64,000 nucleotides of DNA from Streptomyces sp. MspMP-M5 (GCF_000373585.1 NZ_KB891902.1:1-64000), one strand, 5' to 3'. Numbered from the stretch's first letter, positions 42,437-50,958 are shown. The notes: generated by a model not told the origin, from the sequence alone. Program-made: numbers and translations.

Positions 42437-43870
42437 CTAAGAATGGTCGGCGGTCGCATGGGGCCGGCGGCGGGCCAGGGTGAGGTGGATACCGGAGGAT
42501 TCCAGGGTGTCCGGCAGCGGCCGGTGGGGATCGAGCCGAGGGCGGCCCGCGGTGACGCGGTGCTCGCGGAGCAGCTGTGCGCAGACCTCGGTGGCGACCA
42601 TGAGCCCGAGCCGATCGCCCGGGCAGCGGCCCTCGCCATGGCCGAACGGCGCCATCCGCGGGTCGTGTTCGGCCCCCTCGGCCAGCCAGCGGCTGGGGAT
42701 GAACAGACTTCCGCCGGGGACCACGTCGCTGTCACGCTGCAGGAACCCGATGGGGACGAGGACGTGCGTCCCGGCCGGGCAGGGCATCCCGCGCCAGGTG
42801 GTGTCGGTGCGCAGGATCCGTAGCAGGTCGGGCACGATCGGGTAGAGCCGCAGGCTTTCCAGGGCGCAGGCCCCCAGCCGGGTGGTGTCGAGCGCATGCG
42901 GCGTTTCGTGCAGCGCGGCCTGTTCGGCGGGGTGGCAGGCGAGCAGCAGCAGCGTACGGGCGACGATGGCGGCGACCGAGTCGAGCGCCAGGAGCCAGTG
43001 GTGGGCCTGGCCCACGGCGTCGACGTCCGCGTCACAGGCAGTGGCCCTGACCCGCCCGAGCAGGGTGGCCGCCGGGGCGTGCGGGGCGTAGGCATGCAGC
43101 CGGGTGGCAGCGGCTTCGTACAGCCGCTGGTTGGCCGCAGTGGGGCCCCGTCGCACCGCTCCCCAGTTGCCCTCCTTGCGCAGGGTGAGCAGCCAGCGGT
43201 GCAACTCCTCGTCCCCGGCGGCCTGGTCGCCCAGCGTGATACGGCGTGAGATGCGTTGAACGGTGTGCCGCAGCCGGGCGAACGGGAGGGCGGGGCCGGT
43301 GGTGAGCCGGGTGCATTCCTCGGCGACGATGGTGCGGAACGCGTCCCAGGAGGGGTGTACCGGCTCGTGGCGCGCCAGCACCTGGTCGTTGAGGACGCGC
43401 CGCCTGTCGCGCAGTTCGCCGTGGGAGCAGATGACCCCCGTGGGTTCGAAGACCGTGAGCATCTTGGTCTTGTCCACCGCGTCCAGGGCCAGTTCGCGCA
43501 CCGGGCGGGCGAAGAACTCCTGGACGTCGGCGGGGTCGAGCAGGACGAGCAGGTCACCGGAGGGCCCGCCGATCCACACCGGGGCCCCGTCGTGGCCGGC
43601 GCGCAGGGCCCGCAGGGTCGCGGCCGACCAGCGTGGCTGCCCCGCCGCGCCCAGCAGCCTGATGACCGCGGGGCGCGGGGACGGGACCCCTCGTACGAAG
43701 GCGGGCAGGGTGTGGGTGAGAGCGAAGCGGAGGGATGCGCCCCGGCTCGCGCGGCGCGGCCGTACGGCGGTGTGCCCGTCTGGCGTGGCGGGCAGGACGC
43801 CGGCTTCTGTGGAGCCGTCCGCGGGGCTGTGGGGACCGGCCGGGCCGGCGGCGGACACGGGCTGGGTCAT
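42437..43870 (-). CDS. cytochrome P450 with altered I-helix motif
   Basis: The 477-aa P450 has haem-binding loop FGHGEGRCPGDRLG (Cys416), ExxR Glu338-Arg341 (ALESLRLYP) and a K-helix/meander of normal spacing. The I-helix oxygen-activation motif, usually AGx(D/E)T, reads LALDS at 294-298, so Thr is replaced by Ser and the Gly by Ala. This occurs in P450s that rearrange or use peroxides as well as in some monooxygenases. Its ATG overlaps the stop of the FAD-dehydrogenase gene (ATGA). No redox-partner gene is adjacent, which fits peroxide or hydroperoxide chemistry supplied by the alpha-dioxygenase, but does not prove it. Confidence 0.9.
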   Translation of the reverse strand: MTQPVSAAGPAGPHSPADGSTEAGVLPATPDGHTAVRPRRASRGASLRFALTHTLPAFVRGVPSPRPAVIRLLGAAGQPRWSAATLRALRAGHDGAPVWIGGPSGDLLVLLDPADVQEFFARPVRELALDAVDKTKMLTVFEPTGVICSHGELRDRRRVLNDQVLARHEPVHPSWDAFRTIVAEECTRLTTGPALPFARLRHTVQRISRRITLGDQAAGDEELHRWLLTLRKEGNWGAVRRGPTAANQRLYEAAATRLHAYAPHAPAATLLGRVRATACDADVDAVGQAHHWLLALDSVAAIVARTLLLLACHPAEQAALHETPHALDTTRLGACALESLRLYPIVPDLLRILRTDTTWRGMPCPAGTHVLVPIGFLQRDSDVVPGGSLFIPSRWLAEGAEHDPRMAPFGHGEGRCPGDRLGLMVATEVCAQLLREHRVTAGRPRLDPHRPLPDTLESSGIHLTLARRRPHATADHS

Positions 43871-45270
43871 GCTTCCACGACCTTTCCCGGGTTGAGGAGG
43901 TTGCGCGGGTCGAAGAGCCGCTTGATGTCCCGGTGCAACGCACGGCTCACGGCGTCGAGTTCGCGGCCGAGCCAGTCGCGCTTCAGGGTGCCGATGCCGT
44001 GTTCGCCCGTGGTGGTGCCGCCCAGTGCCAGTCCCGCCGCCATGATGTCGTCATAGGCGGTCCTGGCCCGGTGCACCTCGTCGGGATCGGACTCGTCGAA
44101 GACCACCGTGGGGTGCAGGTTGCCGTCCCCCGCGTGGCCGAGGGTGAAGATCCGCAGCCGGTGGCGCCGCGCGATCTCCTCGATCGTGCCGACGAACTTG
44201 GGCAGTTCGGACGGGGGCACGGCCACGTCCTCGATGAACGCCGTCGGCCGCCCGCCGAGGGACGCGGCGAACGCACCCAGCGCGGGGGACACCAGCCGCC
44301 GGGCCTCGATGATCTTCTGCGACTCCTCCGCGGTGCCGGCGGCCACCACCTGGTCGGCGCCGGCGTCCTCGCACAGCGCCTTCATCGCCGCGAGGTCCGG
44401 TGCCGGGTCGGGGGCGTCGCTCTCCACGATGAGGGTGGCGGCGCTGTCGGGCCGCAGCAGCGCGTGCCCGAACTCGGCGACGGCCTGGGAGGTCGCACGG
44501 TCCAGCAGTTCCACGGCCGAGGGGGCGTACCCGCCGCCGGTGATGGCCGCGACCGCGTGCCCGGCCGCGGCCAGGCTCGGGAACTGCGCGAGCAGCGCGA
44601 GCGCGGCGGACCGGGCGGGCCGCAGGGCGAGCGTGGCACCGACGATGACTCCGAGAGTGCCCTCCGAGCCGACGAAGAGCCGGGTCAGGTCGTACCCGGC
44701 CACGCCCTTGGCCGTGTCGCGCCCGGTGCGCATGCGCCGCCCGTCGGGGAGCACCACGTCCAGGCCGAGAACGTAGTCGGCCGTCACGCCGTACTTCACA
44801 CAACAGATACCGCCGGCCCCGGTGGCGATGTTGCCGCCGATCGTGCAGGTCTCCCAGGACGCGGGGTCGGGCGGGTACGTCAGTCCGTGCTCGGCGACGG
44901 CGTCGTTGAGGCGCTTGGTGACGACGCCCGGCTCACACTTCACGAGCCGGTTGACGGGGTCGATCGTGCCGATCCGGTCCATGCGGGTGGTGGAGAGCAC
45001 GACGCAGCCGTCGACCGCGTTCGCACCACCGGCCAGTCCGGTGCGCGCGCCCTGCGGGACGACGGGGACGCCGCACTCGTACGCGGTCCTCATCACCTCC
45101 TCGACCTGGGCGGCGGTACGTGGCAGGACGACGACGGCGGGAGAACCGGCCACCGAGAACGGCGCGGCGTCCCGGGCATGAGCAGCCAGCGCTCCGGGGT
45201 CGGTCAGCAGGGTGTCGGCGGGGAGCCGGTCCCGGAGTTCGCTCAACAGCCGTGCGGAGTCAGGGGACAT
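43867..45270 (-). CDS. GlcD-type FAD-linked 2-hydroxyacid dehydrogenase/oxidase
   Basis: The 467-aa VAO-fold flavoenzyme has an N-terminal FAD-binding domain (VVVLPRTAAQVEEVMRTAYE, VPVVPQGARTGLAGGA, CTIGGNIATGAGG) and a C-terminal FAD-oxidase domain with the metal/substrate His motif GHAGDGNLHP and TGEHGIGTLKR. The family oxidises D-lactate, glycolate, D-2-hydroxyglutarate or longer 2-hydroxy acids to 2-oxo acids. GGAAGG precedes the ATG at 45270. It is 79 nt downstream of the ThDP decarboxylase gene and overlaps the P450 gene by 4 nt. In this operon a 2-hydroxy fatty acid is a plausible substrate. Confidence 0.92.
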   Translation of the reverse strand: MSPDSARLLSELRDRLPADTLLTDPGALAAHARDAAPFSVAGSPAVVVLPRTAAQVEEVMRTAYECGVPVVPQGARTGLAGGANAVDGCVVLSTTRMDRIGTIDPVNRLVKCEPGVVTKRLNDAVAEHGLTYPPDPASWETCTIGGNIATGAGGICCVKYGVTADYVLGLDVVLPDGRRMRTGRDTAKGVAGYDLTRLFVGSEGTLGVIVGATLALRPARSAALALLAQFPSLAAAGHAVAAITGGGYAPSAVELLDRATSQAVAEFGHALLRPDSAATLIVESDAPDPAPDLAAMKALCEDAGADQVVAAGTAEESQKIIEARRLVSPALGAFAASLGGRPTAFIEDVAVPPSELPKFVGTIEEIARRHRLRIFTLGHAGDGNLHPTVVFDESDPDEVHRARTAYDDIMAAGLALGGTTTGEHGIGTLKRDWLGRELDAVSRALHRDIKRLFDPRNLLNPGKVVEA

Positions 45271-45349
45271 ACAGCCTTCCAGAGTCGTGCCGGCACGGGG
45301 TTCGCGCGGCCGCGGGCGGACGAGCGGACGGCGGGAAGCCCGCCGGCAA

Positions 45350-46954
45350 TCACAGCGAGGGCAGTTCCGTCGTGACGGGCACATCGATCAATACGGGACC
45401 GTCACGCTGCGCCGTCGCTTCCCGTACGAGTTTCGTGAGGTCCCCGGCACTCTCGGCGCGCAGGGACCGCACCCCGTACCCGGCGGCGATCGCGAGGATG
45501 TCGATTCCGGGAATCTCCAGGCCGGGAGCACCTTGGGCGTGTTCGAGCTGCGCGAACCACTGCAGGATCGCGTAGCGCGCGTTGCTCAGCACCACGAAGG
45601 TCACCGGCACCCGGTAGGCCGCCGCGGTCCACAGAGCCTGTACGGCGTAGTGGACCGAGCCGTCGCCGAGGACGGCGACGACCGGCCGCTCGGGAGCGCC
45701 GAGTTGCGCACCTACGGCCGCGGCGGCCCCGAATCCGAGCCCACCGCCTGCGGAGAAGAGATAGGAGCCGGGGGTGCCGATCCGTGCCGCCTGGTGGAAC
45801 TGCGGAACGTTGGACGGCGACTCGTTCACCCACAGCGTGTTTCCCGGCGCTCCCTCCGCAACGGCCGCCAGCGCGGCACCAGGCGACAGCAGCCCGTCTT
45901 CCGCCTGTGGCACGGGCGTTGGCCGATGCGGCGGCAATGCGGACTCGCCGTCCGGGAAGTGTTCGGCGAGTGCCTGGGCCGTCAGCGCGAGATCGGCGAC
46001 GACCGCGTCACCGACGGGCGCCCTGGCGGCCTCGTCGGCGTCCCTGGTGAGCAGGACGAGTTCGGCACCGTCGGGCAGGTACGGGCCAGGTACGTAGGGG
46101 TAGTAGCGGAAGACCTGCGCCCCGATGACGACGATCAGGTCGTGGCCCTCCAGGGCGCGAGCGAGCGGACCGATGGCGGGCGGCAACTCACCCCGGTACA
46201 GCGGATGGTCGTGCGGAAAGGAGACACGGGCCGAGGCGGGCGCTCCCCACACCGGGATGCCGCCGCGCTCGGCCAGGCGGACGACCGCGTCCCAGGCACC
46301 GGCCGCGTCCACATCGTCCCCCACGACCAGGACGGCGGAACAGGCTGCCGCGATGCGGTCGGCGAGCGCACGAACGGTCTCCGCCCGCGGTGCGCCGGCG
46401 TGCTCGACTCTACGAGCTGCCGTCTTCAGCGCGGCCCGATCCTCCTCCCCCGTGACGGCCGCGTCGAAATCATCCATGGGCAGGGAGAGGAACACCGGCC
46501 CGTGCGGCGGGGTTTCGGCGACCTGCACGGCGCGGGCGAGTGCGGCCGGTACGTCGGCCGGACGTGGCGGCTCGTACGCCCACTTGACGGCCGGCTGCGG
46601 CAACAGCGTGGGCTGAGGGTTGGACAGCAGCGCTTCCATGGTCAGCATCGCCCGCACCTGCTGGCCCGCGGTGACCACCATGGGCGTGCGATTGGCGCGG
46701 GCGTTCAGTATGGCGCCCATCGCGTTCCCGGTGCCCGGACCCGTGTGCAGGTTGACGAGGGCGGTGGTCCCGGACGCGAGCGCGTACCCGTCCGCCATGC
46801 CGACGACGACGGCCTCCTGGAGACCGAGGACATAGCGGAAATCGTCGGGGAAGTGCTTGAGGAACGGAAGTTCGGTCGAGCCGGGGTTGCCGAAGACCGT
46901 GGTCATGCCACGTGCCCTCAAGACATCGAGGGCCGATTCCCGGACTGTGCGCAT
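45350..46954 (-). CDS. ThDP-dependent benzoylformate decarboxylase-like enzyme
   Basis: The 534-aa enzyme decarboxylates a 2-oxo acid to an aldehyde with thiamine diphosphate. It is close to Pseudomonas MdlC in length and sequence: FGNPGSTELPFLKHFPDDFR with Ser26, Glu47 (LGLQEAVVVG), His70 (NLHTGPGTGNAMGA) and the ThDP motif GDGSVHYAVQALW. The His that MdlC uses near residue 281 (in VFRYHQ) is Tyr here (VFRYYPY), from memory of the MdlC sequence. The substrate pocket is therefore altered, and a mandelate pathway is not otherwise present. It is the first gene of the apparent alpha-oxidation operon; the 340-nt gap upstream should hold the promoter. Confidence 0.92.
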   Translation of the reverse strand: MRTVRESALDVLRARGMTTVFGNPGSTELPFLKHFPDDFRYVLGLQEAVVVGMADGYALASGTTALVNLHTGPGTGNAMGAILNARANRTPMVVTAGQQVRAMLTMEALLSNPQPTLLPQPAVKWAYEPPRPADVPAALARAVQVAETPPHGPVFLSLPMDDFDAAVTGEEDRAALKTAARRVEHAGAPRAETVRALADRIAAACSAVLVVGDDVDAAGAWDAVVRLAERGGIPVWGAPASARVSFPHDHPLYRGELPPAIGPLARALEGHDLIVVIGAQVFRYYPYVPGPYLPDGAELVLLTRDADEAARAPVGDAVVADLALTAQALAEHFPDGESALPPHRPTPVPQAEDGLLSPGAALAAVAEGAPGNTLWVNESPSNVPQFHQAARIGTPGSYLFSAGGGLGFGAAAAVGAQLGAPERPVVAVLGDGSVHYAVQALWTAAAYRVPVTFVVLSNARYAILQWFAQLEHAQGAPGLEIPGIDILAIAAGYGVRSLRAESAGDLTKLVREATAQRDGPVLIDVPVTTELPSL

Positions 46955-47295
46955 GGTGGTCCCTTCCCGCGAAGTCGACGGTGACGGCGGTCACAGCGCG
47001 CGAAGGTCAATACAGCACGAGGGATGCGGTCTGACAAAACGTCCGGATCTCTCCGTTTGGCCGCCTCCGAACCGCCGCACCAGGCTCTTCTCCGCAACAG
47101 CAACGGACTTCTGTCAACGACGCGTTCGGCAAACCCCACGTGCCGGCGTTCTTCCGACTTGCCGCGGAGTGGATGCGATGAGGCCAGGCAGGTCACAGGA
47201 GTGCTCGGGACAGCTTTACTCGGTCAGCATGGATCCGGCGGCCGTCGACCGCTCGTTAGCCGACGATGGCCCGTTAGCCGACGGCGGCCCGTTGA
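46955..47295. other. gap upstream of the alpha-oxidation operon
   Basis: About 340 nt with no supported gene. It probably contains the operon promoter and the 3' end of the HMG-CoA reductase transcript. An 18-bp unit starting CGTTAGCCGACG occurs twice in tandem at about 47254-47289 just after the reductase stop. Confidence 0.5.
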
Positions 47296-48339
47296 CTACC
47301 CTTGCTTGCGCTCCAGGTGGATGTGCGCGCGCATGAGTTCGCCCGGGTTCGTCAGCGCCGCCAGGGTCGAGAGTTCGCCGCACAGCACCGTGGCGGCCGC
47401 GATGACGGCGAGCCGGCGCGCGTTCGCTCCCGGCTCGCGCTCGGTCCGGCAGCCGAGCCGCGTCAGATTGGCCTCGACGAAGTCCAGATCCTTGCCGTTG
47501 CCGACCGTACCCACGATCAGGTTCGGCAACGTGCACGAGAAATAGAGGTCGCCCTCCCGGTCTTCGGCCACGGTCACCCCCTGTGAGCCTTCGACGATGT
47601 TTGCCGCGTCCTGGCCGGTGGCCAGGTAGAAGGCGAGCAGCATGTTCGCGTAGTGCGCGTTGGCCGAGCGTATTCCGCCGGCGAGCAACGTGCCGATCAG
47701 GTTCTTGCGCACGTTCAGTTCGGCAATCTTGGCGGCCGTGGTGTGCAGCATGTCGGTAACCACGGAGCGCGGCACGAGCAGTTCGGTTACCACGTTCTTT
47801 CCACGGCCCAGGATTCCGTTGATGGCCGTCGCTTTCTTGTCGGTGCAGTAGTTCCCGGAAATCGACCCGTAGGAAACCCCTGGAACGATGCTCAGGATGT
47901 GCCCCAGGAGCGCGTCGGCCGCGAGCGTCGCCATGTTGTGTCCGGACGCGTCGCCGGTGGTGAACTCGAACCGGATGAACAACAAGTTGGCCGTGATCTC
48001 GTGCCGGATGCCTACCAGTTCGGCGAATCCGCTGCAGGCGCGCACGACCTTGCACAAGTCGTCGAACTGCGCGTCGAGCTGGCGCGCGGCCGCGTAAGCG
48101 GTCTGCGCGTCCTCGGCTTCGACGAGCACCGAGCGGGTCATCCGTTCGTCGACGAGGGTGGCGACGATACCGCGCTCGGTCTGCCGGGATATCTTTGCGC
48201 CGCGCCCCACGGAAGGCCACAGCGGTGACTCGTAGGTGGCGAGCGGGACTTCGGTCTCCGTCGTTGCGATATTTCCCGAAATCCTCAGTGGGCCCACCCA
48301 CCGCATGGGGACCCCGGCGATTCCGTGAGCGTCGTTCAT
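47296..48339 (-). CDS. hmgr: HMG-CoA reductase (class I-like, Streptomyces CL190 type)
   Basis: The 347-aa reductase converts HMG-CoA to mevalonate with NADPH. It lacks the eukaryotic membrane domain. Motifs are MRWVGPLRISGN, catalytic Glu in ATYESPLWPSVGRGAKI, the NADPH loop TTGDASGHNM, catalytic Lys in CTDKKATAINGILGRGKN, Asp in LATGQDAANIVEGSQ and the C-terminal His in RAHIHLER. This is very similar in length and motif wording to the reductase of the Streptomyces mevalonate cluster. However, no idi, mvaD or mevalonate-kinase gene is nearby. ATG at 48339 is chosen for the conserved opening. It lies upstream of the alpha-oxidation operon in the same direction. Confidence 0.95.
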   Translation of the reverse strand: MNDAHGIAGVPMRWVGPLRISGNIATTETEVPLATYESPLWPSVGRGAKISRQTERGIVATLVDERMTRSVLVEAEDAQTAYAAARQLDAQFDDLCKVVRACSGFAELVGIRHEITANLLFIRFEFTTGDASGHNMATLAADALLGHILSIVPGVSYGSISGNYCTDKKATAINGILGRGKNVVTELLVPRSVVTDMLHTTAAKIAELNVRKNLIGTLLAGGIRSANAHYANMLLAFYLATGQDAANIVEGSQGVTVAEDREGDLYFSCTLPNLIVGTVGNGKDLDFVEANLTRLGCRTEREPGANARRLAVIAAATVLCGELSTLAALTNPGELMRAHIHLERKQG

Positions 48340-48448
48340 CGTGCATTTCCCGTCGTCTGGCAGATGGCACCAAGGCGCCGACGACGCGGGCCCATTCGCG
48401 CGCGTCTCGACTCCGCGGTCGGTCCGCAGCAGCGTAGAGCGCCGTGGA

Positions 48449-49252
48449 TCATCCAGGCGCACCGGTCCCCGCACGGTGGGTGGTTGTCCGTCCGTCGTTC
48501 GAACTCGGCTCGGTGGCGCTGTTGGGGGTGCGGGTTGTTTCGGTTCTGGTGTAGAGGACTTCGCGTCCCTGGTCGGCGGCGCGGATGAGCGCTTCGCTGA
48601 CGAAGTCGAGGAAGCGGGCGGCGTTTTCGAGGCGGGCGGCGGCAGGGGTGCCGTGGCCGAGGACGCCGACGCCTTGCCGTGCGGTTTCGATGAACTGGTC
48701 GTTGGCTCGGGCGCTGCGGATCATTGCCTGATACCAGAGGTCGTCGTCGACGGTGTAGCGCTCACGGCGGTGGTGTTCGTCGCGTTCCCGGCGGACGAGG
48801 TCCTGGCTCTCCAGGAAGGTGATGGCCTTGGAGATGGATGCGGGGCTGACCTGGAGGCGTTGGGCGAGTTGGGAGGCGGTGAGGCTGCCGGTGTCGGTGG
48901 TGTAGAGGCAGCCCAGGACCCGGGCCATCATCTTGGGCAGGCCCGAGTTCATATAGACGGTGGTGAGGGCCTCTTGGTAGTCGCGCACGGCCTCGGCGTC
49001 GCGTCCGTAGGGTTGCGGGGATGCCTGTGCTCCCGCCGGTGCGGCCTGTCGGCGCCGGTGAGTGCGTTGCTGGGTGGCGCGGTGGGCGAGGTCGGCGCGG
49101 TAGGCGGTGGGGCCGCCGTTCCGTGTCACCTCACGCGTGATGGTGGAGGTTGGGCGATCCAGGCGGCGGGCGATCTCGGCGTAGGCCAAGCCGTCGGCCA
49201 ACCCCGTCGCGATCTGCTGGCGTTCGGCCTGAGTGAGCCTGCCTCCCGGCAT
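48449..49252 (-). CDS. hybrid regulator: IS30-type HTH plus MarR/GbsR domain
   Basis: The 267-aa DNA-binding protein has an N-terminal HTH_38 of IS30-transposase type (RLTQAERQQIATGLADGLAY, AEIARRLDRPTSTITREV). A Pro/Ala linker follows, then a MarR/GbsR winged helix (LTASQLAQRLQVSPASISKA, ITFLESQDLVRRERD) with a C-terminal helical part. It is not a transposase: the DDE domain is absent. AAGGAGG lies 7 nt before the ATG. It is divergent from the DUF4097 gene across a 262-nt region with TTGCAACG inverted repeats, the likely operator. This pair recurs in streptomycetes, often with an ABC exporter that is missing here. Confidence 0.88.
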   Translation of the reverse strand: MPGGRLTQAERQQIATGLADGLAYAEIARRLDRPTSTITREVTRNGGPTAYRADLAHRATQQRTHRRRQAAPAGAQASPQPYGRDAEAVRDYQEALTTVYMNSGLPKMMARVLGCLYTTDTGSLTASQLAQRLQVSPASISKAITFLESQDLVRRERDEHHRRERYTVDDDLWYQAMIRSARANDQFIETARQGVGVLGHGTPAAARLENAARFLDFVSEALIRAADQGREVLYTRTETTRTPNSATEPSSNDGRTTTHRAGTGAPG

Positions 49253-49339
49253 TACGGCCCTCCTTCGTGCCCCGCGGGCGCTCTCGTTGGTGCTGCTCGG
49301 TGTTCCTCGACGCCCCCACCATAGCGTTCACCGCCAGAG

Positions 49340-49393
49340 CATTGCAACGGCCAATGAATCTATCGTTGCGTTAAACAAGAGGTCGTTGCAATG
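49340..49393. promoter_or_regulatory. inverted repeat CATTGCAACG / CGTTGCAATG with a central half-site
   Basis: A perfect 10-bp inverted repeat (49340-49349 and 49384-49393), with a CGTTGC half-site at 49364-49369 between, lies between the hybrid regulator and DUF4097 genes. The spacing of about four helical turns suggests cooperative binding by the regulator. Confidence 0.7.
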
Positions 49394-49514
49394 ATTCTCC
49401 CCATTCAACCTGCAGAGATGGCGTTTTGTGGCGAACTCATTGTTGTCCAATCATGGAAAGCAACGTAGCGTTTCTGTCGTTGGGAAACACCGAGTCGTGA
49501 GTGCAAGGGAGAGC

Positions 49515-50180
49515 ATGATGCAGAAGTTCGACACCCCCGCCCCGATCGCCGTCGTTCTGGATGTCCCCGCCGGACGTGTCCAGTTCATCGCCGCCGACCG
49601 CGCCGACACCGTGGTCGAGGTCCTGCCTGTGAGCGCCTCGAAGAGCCGCGATGTGAAGGCAGTTGAGCAGACCACGGTTGAGTACGCCGACGGCGTCCTG
49701 CGGATCGTCTCTGCGGTCAAGGACCAGTACTTCGGCCCCTCCGGTTCGATCGAGGTGACGGTCAAGCTGCCCGCTGGTTCGCGGGTCGAGGCCAGGACCG
49801 CCAGCGCCGAACTGAGGACCCTCGGCCGCCTCGGCGACGTCACGTTCGAAGGTGCGTACCGTCAGATCAAGCTGGACGAGACCGCGAGCCTGCGCCTGAC
49901 CGCGATCGACGGTGACGTCGAGGTCGGCCGACTGGGCGGCCCCGCGGAGATCAGCACCACACGGGGCGACATCCGCATCACGGAGGCCATGGCCGGCAAG
50001 GTCGTGCTCACCACCCAGTCCGGCGACATCACCATCGGCGCCGCCACCGGCGTCTCGGCCACCCTGGACGCTGGCACCAGCCACGGCCGCATCAGCAACG
50101 CCCTCAAGAACAACGGCGCCGCCGAACTCGACATCCGTGCCACCACCTCCAACGGCGACATCACCGCCCGCAGCCTCTGA
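49515..50180 (+). CDS. DUF4097-family (adhesin-like) beta-repeat protein, 221 aa
   Basis: The protein consists of a right-handed beta-repeat of the DUF4097/DUF4098 type. It opens KFDTPAPIAVVLDVPAGRVQ, followed by repeats such as GDVTFEGAYRQIKL, GDVEVGRLGGPAEISTTRGD and SGDITIGAATGVSATLD. There is no signal peptide or membrane segment. ATG at 49515 or 49518 follows AAGGGAGAGC. It is regulated most likely by the divergent hybrid HTH protein. Members often precede a daunorubicin-type ABC transporter; none follows here. Biochemical role unknown. Confidence 0.88.
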   Translation: MMQKFDTPAPIAVVLDVPAGRVQFIAADRADTVVEVLPVSASKSRDVKAVEQTTVEYADGVLRIVSAVKDQYFGPSGSIEVTVKLPAGSRVEARTASAELRTLGRLGDVTFEGAYRQIKLDETASLRLTAIDGDVEVGRLGGPAEISTTRGDIRITEAMAGKVVLTTQSGDITIGAATGVSATLDAGTSHGRISNALKNNGAAELDIRATTSNGDITARSL

Positions 50181-50210
50181 GCGAGCAGGGCCAGGACAGG
50201 ACTGGCCGGC

Positions 50211-50252
50211 CGGGCCCACCGCCAGGGCGATCGGGCCCACCGCCAGGGCGGT
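50211..50252. repeat. 21-bp direct repeat, two copies
   Basis: A unit starting CGGGCCCACCGCCAGGGCG is present twice in tandem, with the start of a third copy, in the 300-nt gap between the DUF4097 and EF-hand genes. Otherwise no feature was found in that gap. Confidence 0.9.
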
Positions 50253-50487
50253 CGGGATCACCAACTGGACTCCTCGGCCGGACAGTTCGCCCGGATCTGC
50301 GCGACCGTCCGCGCCGCATGCTCACACCGTGCGCGCCGCGCGCTCACGGAGCTCAGCAGGGGAGGGGACAAACATGCCAGGACTCGATCGTCTCAGGGAA
50401 TCGAGCGTCCACCAGACCCGGAGCGGTTCAGAGCGGACGGACGGATAATCTGGGCCTGCCAGCAAAGATCGCGGAAGGGCGGAGCAC

Positions 50488-50706
50488 ATGGCAGACATCG
50501 TGGAGACGGCGGCGCGGAAGGTCTTCGACCGCTACGACATCGACGGGAACGGTCAGGTCACCGCAGCGGAATACCGGCAGGTCGTTGCGGAGTTGGAGGG
50601 CTCGGAGATCACCGAGTCGCAGGCTCAGGAGCTGATCGACTCCCTCGACACCAACGGCGACCGCCAGATGTCCTTCGAGGAGTTCTGGGCGGCCATGAAT
50701 GGCTGA
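50488..50706 (+). CDS. EF-hand calcium-binding protein, 72 aa
   Basis: Two canonical EF-hand loops are present: residues 17-28 (DIDGNGQVTAAE) and 54-65 (DTNGDRQMSFEE), each with Asp/Asn/Ser ligands at positions 1, 3, 5 and 9 and Glu at 12. Flanking helices have the usual lengths. This resembles the small calcium-binding proteins (CabB/calerythrin-like) of streptomycetes, thought to buffer or sense calcium. It is cytoplasmic. GGAAGG is about 13 nt upstream of the ATG. The next gene downstream is a receptor-type kinase in the same direction, 250 nt away; no direct link is shown. Confidence 0.93.
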   Translation: MADIVETAARKVFDRYDIDGNGQVTAAEYRQVVAELEGSEITESQAQELIDSLDTNGDRQMSFEEFWAAMNG

Positions 50707-50958
50707 CACGGTCGGGTCCGGCACGTGAACGTGCCGGACCCGGTTCGCCACCCTGCCGATGCTGGAACAAGACCACCGCATGGCTCCGTCATGACTGCCG
50801 TCAGCGCAACGATCCCGGCGGGAACGGAAGGGGCTGCCCATGGGATGGCGTGAGGTCGGGAAAACTGCTGCTGTGGCCATGCAACCGGCACGCGTCTAGG
50901 GTGCTCCCGCAATCTGTCAGGCATGCTCAGGCGTGCGGGGGAAGGTGAAGGTTTCACG

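Noticed and set aside
42437..43870. P450 I-helix motif considered fully absent
   Set aside because: Counting back from the conserved HP turn places LALDS at the right spot, so it is altered, not missing.
48449..49252. IS30 transposase gene
   Set aside because: Only the helix-turn-helix is IS30-like; the DDE domain and terminal repeats are absent and a MarR-type domain follows.
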